In this document: piece by piece, positions 50,653 through 62,679 of the stretch
Position numbering within the stretch: the first letter of the stretch is position 1
How the letters are laid out: each line of letters starts with the position of its first letter
Assembly (NCBI RefSeq): GCF_002918555.1
Contig: NZ_PQMB01000001.1
Coordinates: 558,087 to 622,086, forward strand
Reading direction: 5' to 3'
Length of the DNA stretch: 64,000 bases
DNA from: Citrobacter amalonaticus
GTDB taxonomy: Bacteria; Pseudomonadota; Gammaproteobacteria; Enterobacterales; Enterobacteriaceae
The notes under the pieces: model-generated
Told to the model about the DNA's origin: nothing
The model's database searches: none
Seen by the model: only the letters and a program-made list of their open reading frames with translations
Made by a program: the position numbers and the translations under genes

Positions 50653-52467
50653 ATGATCGCGCGCGTAATGCTGCTGTTTCTTGCTCTGTTCACTTTCAGT
50701 GTCCAGGCCCAGGCAATCAAGGAAAGCTACGCCTTTGCAGTATTGGGTGAACCAAAGTACGCCTTTAATTTTGATCACTTTGATTACGTTAATCCTGCCG
50801 CGCCAAAAGGCGGTCAAATAACGCTGTCTGCGATTGGCACCTTTGATAACTTTAACCGTTACGCGATGCGCGGCAATCCCGGCGCGCGTACCGAACAACT
50901 GTACGACACGTTGTTTACTACCTCCGACGACGAGCCGGGCAGCTACTATCCCCTGGTGGCCGAAAGCGCACGTTACGCCGATGACTATTCGTGGGTCGAA
51001 GTGGCTATTAATCCTCTCGCACGATTTCATGACGGCACCCCTGTTACCGCCAGCGATGTGGCCTTCACCTTCCATAAATTTATGACCGAAGGCGTCCCTC
51101 AGTTTCGTCTGGTCTACAAGGGCACCACCGTCAAAGCGATTGCCCCGCTCACGGTACGCATTGAATTAGCCAAACCAGGCAAAGAAGATATGCTCAGCCT
51201 GTTCTCGCTCCCCGTCATGCCTGAGAAATACTGGAAAGACCATAAACTCAGCGATCCGCTGGCGAAGCCGCCTCTGGGCAGCGGGCCGTACCGCATCAGC
51301 CAATGGAAAATGGGGCAATATATTGTCTATTCGCGCGTAAAAGACTACTGGGCGGCCAGTCTGCCGGTGAATCGTGGGCGATGGAACTTTGACACCATCC
51401 GTTATGATTACTACCTCGACGACAACGTGGCTTTTGAAGCGTTCAAAGCCGGTGCCTTTGACCTGCGCCTTGAGAACGATGCCAAAAACTGGGCAACGCG
51501 TTACACCGGGAAAAACTTCGATAACCATTACATTATCAAAGATGAACAGAAAAATGAGTCGGCACAAGATACACGCTGGCTGGCCTTTAATATTCAACGC
51601 CCGGTCTTCACGGACAGACGTGTACGTGAAGCGATAACGCTGGCATTTGATTTTGAGTGGATGAACAAGGCGTTGTTTTACAATGCCTGGAGCCGGGCAG
51701 ACAGCTATTTCCAGAACACCGAATACGCGGCAAGGAATTATCCCGATGCGGCTGAGCTGATGCTGCTGGCGCCAATGAAAAAGGATCTGCCGCCGGAGGT
51801 CTTCACCCGGATCTACCAGCCGCCGGTGTCAAAAGGCGACGGTTACGATCGCGAAAACCTGCTCAAAGCCGATGCTCTCCTGAAGGCTGCCGGCTGGGAG
51901 CTGAAGGGACAGCAACGAATCAACACCGCCACCGGTAAACCGCTGAGCTTCGAACTGCTGCTCTCATCAGGCGGCAACAGCCAGTGGGTTTTACCGTTCC
52001 AGCATAACCTGCAGCGCCTCGGCATCACGATGAACATCCGTCAGGTTGATAACTCACAAATCACCAACCGTATGCGCAGCCGCGACTATGACATGATGCC
52101 AAGGCTCTGGCGCGCAATGCCGTGGCCCAGCTCAGATCTGCAAATCTCATGGGCCTCCGAGTACATTGACTCCAGCTATAACGCCCCCGGCGTGAAAAGC
52201 CCGGTGATTGATAAGCTCATTGCGCAGATCATCGCCGCTCAGGGCGATAAAACAAAACTGCTTGCGCTTGGCCGGGCGCTGGACCGGGTGCTGACCTGGA
52301 ACTACTACATGCTGCCGATGTGGTATATGGCTGAAGATCGGCTGGCCTGGTGGGACAAATTCGCTCACCCGGCTGTTCGTCCTGTTTACAGCCTCGGTCT
52401 GGACACCTGGTGGTATGACGTTAACCGGGCGGCAAAACTGCCCGCATCCAGACGACAGGGAGAATAA
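50653..52467 (+). CDS. yejA: Periplasmic oligopeptide/microcin C-binding protein YejA
   Basis: Solute-binding protein of the YejABEF importer, which takes up microcin C and oligopeptides. The product is 604 residues with a Sec signal ending VQAQA (about 19) and an SBP_bac_5 domain (NPAAPKGGQI; FDNFNRYAMRG). The ATG at 50653 gives the E. coli length; a TTG six bases earlier is closer to the AAGGA site at 50637. First gene of yejABEF; its stop abuts the yejB start. Confidence 0.94.
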   Translation: MIARVMLLFLALFTFSVQAQAIKESYAFAVLGEPKYAFNFDHFDYVNPAAPKGGQITLSAIGTFDNFNRYAMRGNPGARTEQLYDTLFTTSDDEPGSYYPLVAESARYADDYSWVEVAINPLARFHDGTPVTASDVAFTFHKFMTEGVPQFRLVYKGTTVKAIAPLTVRIELAKPGKEDMLSLFSLPVMPEKYWKDHKLSDPLAKPPLGSGPYRISQWKMGQYIVYSRVKDYWAASLPVNRGRWNFDTIRYDYYLDDNVAFEAFKAGAFDLRLENDAKNWATRYTGKNFDNHYIIKDEQKNESAQDTRWLAFNIQRPVFTDRRVREAITLAFDFEWMNKALFYNAWSRADSYFQNTEYAARNYPDAAELMLLAPMKKDLPPEVFTRIYQPPVSKGDGYDRENLLKADALLKAAGWELKGQQRINTATGKPLSFELLLSSGGNSQWVLPFQHNLQRLGITMNIRQVDNSQITNRMRSRDYDMMPRLWRAMPWPSSDLQISWASEYIDSSYNAPGVKSPVIDKLIAQIIAAQGDKTKLLALGRALDRVLTWNYYMLPMWYMAEDRLAWWDKFAHPAVRPVYSLGLDTWWYDVNRAAKLPASRRQGE

Positions 52468-53562
52468 ATGGGCGCCTATTTGATCCGCCGCCTGCTGCTG
52501 GTGATCCCAACGCTGTGGGCCATTATCACTATTAACTTCTTTATTGTGCAAATTGCGCCAGGCGGCCCGGTCGATCAGGCGATTGCCGCCATTGAGTTTG
52601 GACAAACCGGCGCGTTACCAGGCGCTGGCAGTGAAGGAATTCGCGCCAGCCATGCGCAAACCGGCGTTGGCAACATCAGCGACAGCCATTATCGCGGCGG
52701 CCGGGGTCTCGATCCAGAAGTCATTGCCGAAATCACTCAACGCTATGGGTTTGATAAACCCCTCCACGAGCGCTACTTCAGGATGCTGTGGGACTACGTT
52801 CGTTTCGATTTCGGCGACAGTCTGTTCCGCAGCGCTTCGGTACTGAAATTAATCAAGGACAGCCTGCCCGTCTCCATCACCCTGGGACTGTGGAGTACAT
52901 TAATCATCTACCTGGTGTCGATTCCGCTCGGGATCCGCAAGGCAGTGCATAACGGTAGCCGTTTTGACGTCTGGAGCAGCGCATTTATCATCATCGGCTA
53001 TGCCATCCCGGCGTTCCTGTTCGCCATCTTGCTGATCGTCTTTTTTGCCGGGGGCAGCTATTACGATCTCTTCCCTTTGCGTGGACTGGTTTCGGCTAAT
53101 TTTGACACTCTGCCGTGGTATCAGAAAATCACCGACTATCTGTGGCATATCACCCTGCCGGTGCTGGCCACGGTCATCGGCGGCTTTGCCGCATTAACGA
53201 TGCTGACCAAAAACTCATTTCTGGATGAGGTCCGCAAGCAGTACGTGGTGACCGCGCGCGCCAAAGGCGTCAGTGAAAAGAATATTCTGTGGAAACACGT
53301 GTTTCGCAACGCCATGCTGCTGGTGATCGCAGGCTTTCCCGCCACCTTTATCAGCATGTTTTTCACCGGTTCGTTGCTTATCGAAGTGATGTTCTCGCTC
53401 AATGGGCTGGGATTGCTGGGCTATGAAGCCACTGTCTCACGTGACTATCCGGTGATGTTCGGCACGCTGTATATCTTCACCCTGATTGGCCTGCTGCTGA
53501 ATATTCTGAGCGATGTCAGCTATACGCTGGTCGATCCGCGTATTGATTTTGAGGGACGCTAA
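52468..53562 (+). CDS. yejB: Peptide/microcin C ABC transporter permease YejB
   Basis: Inner-membrane permease of 364 residues, DppB type: an N-terminal span followed by a periplasmic insertion, then five spans with the ATPase-docking EAA loop [18 protein letters not shown]. It starts immediately after the yejA stop and ends in TAATG with yejE. Confidence 0.95.
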   Translation: MGAYLIRRLLLVIPTLWAIITINFFIVQIAPGGPVDQAIAAIEFGQTGALPGAGSEGIRASHAQTGVGNISDSHYRGGRGLDPEVIAEITQRYGFDKPLHERYFRMLWDYVRFDFGDSLFRSASVLKLIKDSLPVSITLGLWSTLIIYLVSIPLGIRKAVHNGSRFDVWSSAFIIIGYAIPAFLFAILLIVFFAGGSYYDLFPLRGLVSANFDTLPWYQKITDYLWHITLPVLATVIGGFAALTMLTKNSFLDEVRKQYVVTARAKGVSEKNILWKHVFRNAMLLVIAGFPATFISMFFTGSLLIEVMFSLNGLGLLGYEATVSRDYPVMFGTLYIFTLIGLLLNILSDVSYTLVDPRIDFEGR

Positions 53563-54587
53563 TGGCGCGATTAAGCCCCGTCAACCAGGCCCGCTGGGCC
53601 CGTTTTCGTCATAACCGTCGAGGATACTGGTCCCTGTGGATTTTCCTGGTCTTGTTTATCCTGAGCCTCTGTTCCGAGCTGGTGGCGAACGACAAGCCGC
53701 TGCTGGTGCGTTATGAAGGAAGCTGGTACTTCCCACTGGTAAAAAACTACAGCGAAAGCGATTTTGGCGGCCCGCTGGCAACCAAAGCGGATTATCAGGA
53801 TCCGTGGTTACAGAAACAGCTTGAAAATAACGGCTGGATCCTCTGGGCGCCGATTCGTTTTGGCGCCAGCAGCATTAATTTTGCCACCGATCAGCCGTTC
53901 CCTTCCCCGCCTTCGGCACAAAACTGGTTGGGTACGGATGCGAACGGTGGCGACGTTCTGGCAAGGATCCTCTACGGTACGCGAATTTCTATCCTGTTTG
54001 GTCTGATGCTCACGCTGTGTTCAAGCGTGATGGGCGTGCTGGCGGGTGCATTGCAGGGATATTACGGCGGCAAAGTGGATCTTTGGGGACAACGCTTCAT
54101 CGAAGTCTGGTCAGGAATGCCCACCCTGTTTCTGATTATTCTGCTTTCCAGCGTCGTACAGCCCAACTTCTGGTGGCTGCTGGCGATTACCGTGCTGTTC
54201 GGCTGGATGAGTCTGGTGGGGGTGGTGCGCGCTGAGTTTTTGCGTACCCGTAACTTCGATTATATTCGTGCCGCCCAGGCGCTCGGCGTCAGCGATCGCA
54301 GTATTATCCTGCGGCACATGCTGCCTAACGCGATGGTCGCCACGCTGACCTTCTTACCGTTTATCCTGTGTAGTTCCATCACCACGCTGACATCGCTGGA
54401 TTTCCTCGGGTTTGGTTTGCCGCTGGGCTCGCCTTCTCTGGGTGAACTGCTCCTGCAGGGGAAAAATAACTTACAGGCGCCCTGGCTTGGGATCACCGCC
54501 TTTCTGTCGGTAGCCGTTTTACTCTCTCTGCTGATCTTTATCGGCGAAGCGGTACGCGACGCATTCGATCCCAATAAGGCGGTGTAA
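53562..54587 (+). CDS. yejE: Peptide/microcin C ABC transporter permease YejE
   Basis: Second permease subunit, 341 residues, DppC type. A long periplasmic segment follows the first span (about 22-42). The EAA loop IRAAQALGVSDRSIILRHMLPNA contacts YejF. The start shares one base with the yejB stop. Confidence 0.95.
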   Translation: MARLSPVNQARWARFRHNRRGYWSLWIFLVLFILSLCSELVANDKPLLVRYEGSWYFPLVKNYSESDFGGPLATKADYQDPWLQKQLENNGWILWAPIRFGASSINFATDQPFPSPPSAQNWLGTDANGGDVLARILYGTRISILFGLMLTLCSSVMGVLAGALQGYYGGKVDLWGQRFIEVWSGMPTLFLIILLSSVVQPNFWWLLAITVLFGWMSLVGVVRAEFLRTRNFDYIRAAQALGVSDRSIILRHMLPNAMVATLTFLPFILCSSITTLTSLDFLGFGLPLGSPSLGELLLQGKNNLQAPWLGITAFLSVAVLLSLLIFIGEAVRDAFDPNKAV

Positions 54588-54588
54588 G

Positions 54589-56178
<1,590 letters not shown>

Positions 56179-56181
56179 CGC

Positions 56182-56526
56182 TCAGAACGGGTTGTTATTG
56201 GAAAAAGGTTCAGCGATTGCGACACCAAAATTTTTCAGGCGACAGGTTGCGGCGAACTCATCCTGGCGATTCACAAACAGGCAAGGCTCACCTTCACATT
56301 CCAGCACCGAGCAAGGCACTTCAATATCGCTGAGCGCCTGACTGAGCTTGTGCATCACCGGCCAGGCACTGTCGCCATCCGGACTCAGCAGTTTTAACGC
56401 TACCAGGCTGTTTTCGACACCCTGACCGTTTTGCGGAATCGGTTCAACCTTTGAACCCGCAAAACCCGCTGACCAGCGATAGCACTGCGGTAAGCGATGA
56501 ACGATTGAGAGTTGTACTGTATTCAC
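56182..56526 (-). CDS. yejG: Conserved protein YejG
   Basis: 114-residue cytoplasmic protein nearly identical to E. coli YejG, which is tied to basal aminoglycoside tolerance; mechanism unknown. Conserved VHRLPQxYRWSAGF and the C-terminal [12 protein letters not shown] are visible. It is convergent with yejF, with three bases between stops. The 329-bp gap beyond it (56527-56855) is AT-rich, with no recognised gene. Confidence 0.92.
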   Translation of the reverse strand: MNTVQLSIVHRLPQCYRWSAGFAGSKVEPIPQNGQGVENSLVALKLLSPDGDSAWPVMHKLSQALSDIEVPCSVLECEGEPCLFVNRQDEFAATCRLKNFGVAIAEPFSNNNPF

Positions 56527-56817
56527 TTTTTTTCCCCGGAAGCAAAATCACTTCACAATTTATTTACATCAATTTTAACACATCATCAACAATCCGTCCT
56601 TAAACAGATTCCAAACGCTGATGTATTGCCCCACGCAGCCTTTCTGGCATTTCTTAAAATAATGTTTAGGCGTGAACACATTGGCGGCTATATGTACCCG
56701 TTTCTGCGATCTAACTCAACCTTTTTAACTACAATGATGTGACTTTTTACATAAATTGATTTTACATAAAATAAACATATATCGAAGAAAAGAAGAATTC
56801 GACGTTGATATACGTCA

Positions 56818-56840
56818 ACAAAGGAAGCCTTCCGGCTTCC
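56818..56840 (-). terminator. bcr terminator
   Basis: GGAAGCC-TTCC-GGCTTCC stem followed on the minus strand by TTTG, 16 bases after the bcr stop. Confidence 0.7.
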
Positions 56841-56855
56841 ATGTTGTGTATTTGA

Positions 56856-58046
56856 TCACCGTTTTTTCGGGCGAGTGGCGTACAGACAGAAGAGAATGGA
56901 GCTGGCGGCACAAAATGCAATCGACCAAATCATCGGCCAGGCCGAGTTAAAGGTCGCCAGCGACAGCAGCGCGCCGACAATGGCGCCAATACCAAAACGG
57001 AAAGTCCCGGCGAGCGAAGATGCCGTCCCCGCCATATGCGGAAACTCATCCAAGATAACAGCCATCGCATTCGATGAAACCATTGAGACACAACCGACAA
57101 ACGCGGCAACGCCCACCACCAGCGCCCAGAAACCAAAACCAAACCACGCGCTGAGCACCATCCAGATAGCCATCGCGAACTGGATCCACAAGCCTGCGCG
57201 AAACATGTTCAGCGCCCCAATGCGACGCACAAATCGGCTGTTGAAAATAGTCATCACAAACAGAAACACGATATTCAGCGCGAAGTAATAGCCAAAATCC
57301 TCCGGCGCAACGTGGTTAATCTCAATGTAGACAAACGGCCCGGCGCTGAGGAACGAGAACATCCCGGCAAAGCTAAAGCCGCTCGCCAGCATATAACTCA
57401 GTACACGTTTATGGCGAAACAGCGAGGCAAAATTTCCGATTGTGGTGCGAAGATGAAACGGTTGGCGGCGCTGGGGCGGCAACGTCTCTTTAATCAGGGT
57501 AAAAATCATGACCGAAGCCAGGATTGCCGCCACGGCCAGGATCCAAAAGATATAGTGCCAGCTCAGCCACACCAGCACCCATCCGCCAATAATCGGTGCC
57601 ATTAATGGCGCAATAGTCGTCACCAGCATGACAAACGACATCATGCGGGAGAACTCTTCCTTCGGATAAATATCCCGCATCAGGGCGTTGATCACCACGC
57701 TTGCCGCCGCTGCCGCCAGGCCGTGGAAGAAACGCATAACGATCAGCTGTTCGATAGTCTGGGACAGGGCACAGGCCACCGCTGCGGCGGCAAACACCAG
57801 CGTCCCGCCGAGTATCACCGGCTTACGTCCAAAGCTGTCCGCCATCGGGCCATACAGCAGCTGTCCCAGCGCGAATCCCAGAATATAGGTGCTGAGGGTC
57901 ATTTGCGCACTGCCCGCAGGGACCCCAAACTGTTCGGAGATCACCGGCAGCGCCGGAAGATACATGTCAATCGACAGCGGCATGAGCATGGCCAGCAGGC
58001 CAAGAATAAAGACAATGGCAAATGAAGAGTGCTGCCGGGTGGTCAC
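56856..58046 (-). CDS. bcr: Bicyclomycin/multidrug efflux MFS transporter Bcr
   Basis: Twelve-span drug:H+ antiporter of 396 residues conferring bicyclomycin and sulfonamide tolerance and exporting cysteine in E. coli. Markers are [17 protein letters not shown] in span 1 and [17 protein letters not shown] at 58046 is the start: AGGAG is placed correctly and the length matches E. coli. A TTG 24 bases upstream would extend it. Lies 44 bases after rsuA and may share its transcript. Confidence 0.94.
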   Translation of the reverse strand: MTTRQHSSFAIVFILGLLAMLMPLSIDMYLPALPVISEQFGVPAGSAQMTLSTYILGFALGQLLYGPMADSFGRKPVILGGTLVFAAAAVACALSQTIEQLIVMRFFHGLAAAAASVVINALMRDIYPKEEFSRMMSFVMLVTTIAPLMAPIIGGWVLVWLSWHYIFWILAVAAILASVMIFTLIKETLPPQRRQPFHLRTTIGNFASLFRHKRVLSYMLASGFSFAGMFSFLSAGPFVYIEINHVAPEDFGYYFALNIVFLFVMTIFNSRFVRRIGALNMFRAGLWIQFAMAIWMVLSAWFGFGFWALVVGVAAFVGCVSMVSSNAMAVILDEFPHMAGTASSLAGTFRFGIGAIVGALLSLATFNSAWPMIWSIAFCAASSILFCLYATRPKKR

Positions 58047-58090
58047 AAATGGGCTCCTGAATTTAGTCAACTGGAGGTTAAAAACCTGGG

Positions 58091-58783
58091 CTAAACGCTG
58101 GCAATTTCTGCTTCGGTCAACGGGCGATACTCCCCAGGAGCGAGGTCATCATCAAGGATAATTTCGCCGATACGTTCGCGGTGCAGTTCAACAACGTGAT
58201 TTCCCACGGCAGCAAACATACGTTTGACCTGATGGTAACGCCCTTCGCTGATGGTCAGACGTACCTGCGTCGGGGTTATCACCTCCAGCACCGCGGGTTT
58301 GGTCAGATCTTTCTCGTTGTGCAACTGCACGCCTTTGGCAAACTGCGCAGCGGTATCTTCCGCTACCGGTGATTCCAGAGTGACCAGATACGTTTTTTCG
58401 CAATGATGACGCGGGGAGGTGATCCGGTGCGACCACTGACCGTCATCGGTCATCAGCACCAGGCCGGTAGTGTCTATATCCAGACGCCCTGCGGCATGCA
58501 GCTTATGCGCGACCGGTTCATCAAGAAACCAGATAACCGTCGGATGATCCGGGTCGTCCGTTGAGCAGACGTAGCCCTGAGGCTTGTTCAGCATGAAGTA
58601 GCGCGGGCCGTGTTGCTGAACCAGCGTGTTACCGTCGTATGCCACATCATGTTCTGGCAACAGTTTGAACGCGGTGTTTTTGACGATGTCACCATCCACG
58701 GTAACACGATTAGCGCGGATTTCACGCCCGGCAATAGCACGGCTGACGCCGAGTTGCTGAGCGATAAATTTATCAAGTCGCAT
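58091..58783 (-). CDS. rsuA: 16S rRNA pseudouridine(516) synthase
   Basis: Makes pseudouridine 516 in 16S rRNA. The 230 residues have an S4 RNA-binding domain (1-60, [22 protein letters not shown]) and a catalytic domain with D102 in [10 protein letters not shown]. The ATG at 58783 (MRLDKF) gives the E. coli length; longer readings lack conservation. Confidence 0.96.
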   Translation of the reverse strand: MRLDKFIAQQLGVSRAIAGREIRANRVTVDGDIVKNTAFKLLPEHDVAYDGNTLVQQHGPRYFMLNKPQGYVCSTDDPDHPTVIWFLDEPVAHKLHAAGRLDIDTTGLVLMTDDGQWSHRITSPRHHCEKTYLVTLESPVAEDTAAQFAKGVQLHNEKDLTKPAVLEVITPTQVRLTISEGRYHQVKRMFAAVGNHVVELHRERIGEIILDDDLAPGEYRPLTEAEIASV

Positions 58784-58940
58784 GAGTTTGATTTTGCCTG
58801 TAAAAATACGAGAATCGGGAATATGTCCGAAAAGTGGGGCTGCAAGCCGTCCAGTATAACGGGCTGACAACATCCCTCAAGGAAAAATGATTCGTGGCAT
58901 ACTATAACGCGAATCCAGGATTATCCATCATCGTGAGACC

Positions 58941-60701
58941 ATGATTTTTACACTCCGCCCCTATCAGCAAGAAGCCGTGGACGCCACGCTCAACCATTTT
59001 CGCCATCATCGCACACCTGCGGTTATTGTTCTGCCGACCGGGGCGGGCAAAAGCCTGGTTATCGCCGAACTGGCCCGCGTGGCGCGTGGGCGCGTGCTGG
59101 TACTGGCACATGTCAAAGAGCTGGTCGCGCAAAATCATGCGAAATATCTTGCGCTGGGCCTTGAAGCCGATATTTTTGCCGCAGGGCTGAAGCGCAAGGA
59201 GAGCCACGGGAAAGTCGTATTTGGCAGCGTCCAGTCAGTCGCGCGTAATCTGGATGCCTTTCAGGGGGAATTCTCTCTGCTGATTGTTGATGAGTGCCAT
59301 CGCATCGGCGACGATGAAGAAAGTCAGTATCAGCAAATCCTTACGCACCTGACCAAAGTAAATCCCCACTTACGTCTTCTCGGCCTGACGGCCACCCCTT
59401 TTCGTCTGGGTAAGGGTTGGATCTATCATTTTCACTATCACGGCATGGTACGCGGCGATGAAAAAGCGCTGTTTCGCGACTGCATCTATGAGCTACCGCT
59501 ACGCTATATGATTAAGCACGGCTATCTGACCCCGCCGGAAAGGCTCGACATGCCGGTGGTGCAATATGATTTCAGCCGCCTGCAGGCGCAGAGTAACGGT
59601 TTGTTCAGCGAGGCTGACCTTAACCGGGAGCTGAAAAAACAGCAGCGCATCACCCCGCATATCATCAGTCAGATTGTCGAGTTCGCGCAGACGCGCAAAG
59701 GCGTGATGATATTCGCCGCCACCGTTGAGCACGCAAAAGAGATTACAGGTCTGTTGCCTGCCAGTGATGCCGCGCTGATTACCGGCGAAACGCCCGGCGC
59801 CGAGCGGGACGAACTCATCAAAGCTTTTAAAGCGCAGCGTTTTCGTTATCTGGTAAACGTCGCGGTGCTGACCACCGGCTTTGATGCCCCGCATGTCGAT
59901 CTGATTGCCATTCTGCGTCCGACCGAATCAGTCAGTCTTTACCAACAAATTGTTGGTCGGGGCCTGCGTCTGGCCCCCGGTAAGACCGATTGCTTAATTC
60001 TGGACTACGCCGGTAACCCTCACGACCTCTACTCACCGGAAGTCGGCAGCCCGAAAGGCAAAAGTGATAACGTCCCGGTGCAGGTTTTTTGCCCCGCCTG
60101 CGGTTTTGCCAACACGTTCTGGGGAAAAACGACGGCTGACGGTACGCTGATTGAACATTTTGGCCGCCGCTGTCAGGGCTGGTTTGAAGATGATGAAGGC
60201 CATCGCGAGCAGTGCGACTTCCGTTTTCGCTTTAAAAATTGCCCGCAGTGTAATGCGGAAAATGATATTGCCGCCCGCCGCTGTCGGGAATGTGACACCG
60301 TACTGGTCGATCCGGATGATATGCTGAAAGCCGCGCTTAAGCTCAAAGATGCGTTAGTGCTGCGATGTAGCGGCATGACAATGCAATACGGTCACGACGA
60401 CAGAGGCGAATGGCTGAAGATCACCTACTACGACGAGGATGGCGCAGATGTCAGTGAGCGCTTCCGCCTACAGACGCCCGCCCAGCGTACGGCGTTTGAG
60501 CAGCTGTTTATCCGACCACATACCCGCACACCCGGCATTCCGCTACGCTGGATTACGGCAGCCGACATTCTGGCGCAGCAGCCGCTGCTACGGCACCCGG
60601 ATTTCGTTGTCGCCCGAATGAAAGGTCAGTACTGGCAGGTACGCGAAAAGGTATTTGATTACGAAGGCCGCTTTCGCCGGGCACATGAATTACGTGGTTA
60701 A
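58941..60701 (+). CDS. radD: RadD helicase-like repair ATPase (YejH)
   Basis: Superfamily 2 protein of 586 residues that stimulates RecA strand exchange and aids double-strand break tolerance. Helicase motifs are Walker A PTGAGKS (K37), Walker B DECH (117-120), TATPFR, and motif [10 protein letters not shown]. The C-terminal part has zinc cysteine pairs (CPACGF, CPQC, CREC). It diverges from rsuA. Confidence 0.95.
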   Translation: MIFTLRPYQQEAVDATLNHFRHHRTPAVIVLPTGAGKSLVIAELARVARGRVLVLAHVKELVAQNHAKYLALGLEADIFAAGLKRKESHGKVVFGSVQSVARNLDAFQGEFSLLIVDECHRIGDDEESQYQQILTHLTKVNPHLRLLGLTATPFRLGKGWIYHFHYHGMVRGDEKALFRDCIYELPLRYMIKHGYLTPPERLDMPVVQYDFSRLQAQSNGLFSEADLNRELKKQQRITPHIISQIVEFAQTRKGVMIFAATVEHAKEITGLLPASDAALITGETPGAERDELIKAFKAQRFRYLVNVAVLTTGFDAPHVDLIAILRPTESVSLYQQIVGRGLRLAPGKTDCLILDYAGNPHDLYSPEVGSPKGKSDNVPVQVFCPACGFANTFWGKTTADGTLIEHFGRRCQGWFEDDEGHREQCDFRFRFKNCPQCNAENDIAARRCRECDTVLVDPDDMLKAALKLKDALVLRCSGMTMQYGHDDRGEWLKITYYDEDGADVSERFRLQTPAQRTAFEQLFIRPHTRTPGIPLRWITAADILAQQPLLRHPDFVVARMKGQYWQVREKVFDYEGRFRRAHELRG

Positions 60702-60713
60702 TCGTACTTTTGA

Positions 60714-60742
60714 TTGATGTAGCGGCCGTTTGCGTATAGAAT
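60714..60742 (+). promoter_or_regulatory. rplY promoter
   Basis: TTGATG (-35, 60714-60719) and TAGAAT (-10, 60737-60742) spaced by exactly 17 bp, about 80 bases before rplY. Confidence 0.75.
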
Positions 60743-60813
60743 CTCGACCGCTTTTGCATACGCAAAGCAGATCACTTACCTGTTGCTGGGTCGCCTGTAG
60801 CAGGAATTATTAA

Positions 60814-61110
<297 letters not shown>

Positions 61111-61127
61111 TCGCTGACGAGTTGAAG

Positions 61128-61154
61128 AAAACCCCGCTTCGGCGGGGTTTTTTT
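61128..61154 (+). terminator. rplY terminator
   Basis: ACCCCGC-TTCG-GCGGGGT stem with an extended T-run; an A-tract on the left lets it act in both directions for yejK. Confidence 0.93.
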
Positions 61155-61252
61155 ATGTTTTATGGCTGTCGCCTGCGCCTGCATCCGGTACCTCTGCGGC
61201 TGTGGCGCCACGCTTATCAGGTCGGCGGCGACATACCACCGACCGTAGCCCG

Positions 61253-62260
61253 TTAATTTCCGCCTGAAGTCCGACGTTGCAGCTGATCGCGCAGATTCGG
61301 CGGCGTGCCTTTAATGGTGAGCGTATCCGTCGCCGGATCCCAGAAAATCCTCTCGCCTAATAGCATGGCGTCAAAATTTATGGTTAACCCACCACCGCTG
61401 CCCGCATACCTGGTTAGCTGACGCAGCGTGCTACGGTCAGCCGGGAAGCTCTCTTCCAGCTCATAGCCCTTTTCCGCGGTAAATTCGCTGAAGCTCACCT
61501 CGCTGACGCCGGAAAGCTCTTTCGACAGCGATTCCAGTTCAATCTCTTCACCTGCCTGTAGCTGCTCGTTGCAGTAGCTGTATACCTGCTGGCGCACATT
61601 CTGACGCTCTGCTTTATCAAGCTGCGCTTCGGTAGTGAAGTCATCAACCGCCTGTAACAGACCCCGGTTTTGCGCTTTCGCGTTCAGACCTTCGCTGGCG
61701 CCGAGGAAATCCATAAAGAAGTCGGCCACTTTGCGCCCTACCCGCCCTTTCAGGAACGTCAGATAGCGGGTAGATTCCGGGTTCGTTTCCCATTCCGTCA
61801 GATCGATACGCGCCACAATATCGGCGTGATTGATATCCAGATAGTGCGTCGGGTTGATATCCAGGTTCTCATTCACGCGCATGCTGCTTAAGTTATTCAG
61901 CACCGTCACCAGCAGATACTCCACCGCCAGATAACGATAATGACAGAACAGCACAATGCCGCCATCCGCGAACGGATATTTAGCCAGCTCATCGCGTAAA
62001 CGCCCGGTCGCCGCACGACTAAAGGCAAGAAAATCTTCCTCGCCCTGACGCTGCAACCGCAGCGCTTGCGCCAGTTCACTCTCTTCGCTGAACAGGCCGT
62101 ACGCTTTGTTTTTTGCGCTGTAAACCCGATGTAGCTCAGCAACCATATCGACAACGGTGTTTGTCGGCTCCAGTAATGAATCGCGCAGGACCAGCTCAAG
62201 GTTTTGCTCATCACGCTTGATAAGCTGGTGCAGGGCAATCTGGTTGATATCCAGACTCAT
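61253..62260 (-). CDS. yejK: Nucleoid-associated protein NdpA (YejK)
   Basis: Nucleoid-associated protein of 335 residues that interacts with gyrase and topoisomerase IV in E. coli. Conserved start [21 protein letters not shown] and the domain ending [25 protein letters not shown]-like region are visible. AAGGAG precedes the ATG. It diverges from yejL. Confidence 0.95.
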   Translation of the reverse strand: MSLDINQIALHQLIKRDEQNLELVLRDSLLEPTNTVVDMVAELHRVYSAKNKAYGLFSEESELAQALRLQRQGEEDFLAFSRAATGRLRDELAKYPFADGGIVLFCHYRYLAVEYLLVTVLNNLSSMRVNENLDINPTHYLDINHADIVARIDLTEWETNPESTRYLTFLKGRVGRKVADFFMDFLGASEGLNAKAQNRGLLQAVDDFTTEAQLDKAERQNVRQQVYSYCNEQLQAGEEIELESLSKELSGVSEVSFSEFTAEKGYELEESFPADRSTLRQLTRYAGSGGGLTINFDAMLLGERIFWDPATDTLTIKGTPPNLRDQLQRRTSGGN

Positions 62261-62432
62261 GATAAACTCTCCTTTAAGACCGGGCGGTATTCAACCACCA
62301 CCCGCGAAGCGGCGCAACAGATACTGCACGTGATAAGCGGGCTGAATCCCCTAATTATTAGGAAAAAATGCAGAAAAAAAACTGTTGCTACGGTAATATG
62401 TTGCCCTTTCATGAACAAACTGATTCCGATTT

Positions 62433-62660
62433 ATGCCACAAATCTCCCGCTATAGTGACGAACACGTTGAACAACTGCTCACCGAGATGCTCAACGTACT
62501 GGAAAAACATAAGGCCCCGACCGATCTTTCCCTGATGGTGCTGGGAAACATGGTCACCAACCTTATCAATACCAGCATTGCCCCGGCTCAGCGCCAGGCG
62601 ATTGCGAACTCTTTTGCCCGCGCATTGCAGTCCTCGATTAACGAAGACAAAGCGCATTAA
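62433..62660 (+). CDS. yejL: YejL, UPF0352 small protein
   Basis: 75-residue all-helical cytoplasmic protein matching E. coli YejL ([28 protein letters not shown]). Function unknown; family members form dimers. It lies 19 bases before yejM and is probably co-transcribed. Confidence 0.93.
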   Translation: MPQISRYSDEHVEQLLTEMLNVLEKHKAPTDLSLMVLGNMVTNLINTSIAPAQRQAIANSFARALQSSINEDKAH

Positions 62661-62679
62661 GGGGAACAAACAGAAGTTT

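Noticed and set aside
56512-56742. Small plus-strand frame in the yejG-bcr gap
   Set aside because: Overlaps the divergent yejG start and AT-rich non-coding DNA; no ribosome site and no recognised similarity.
61155-61252. Possible REP element between rplY and yejK
   Set aside because: Contains CCTGATAAGCG-like words in reverse, but no convincing REP palindrome was found.
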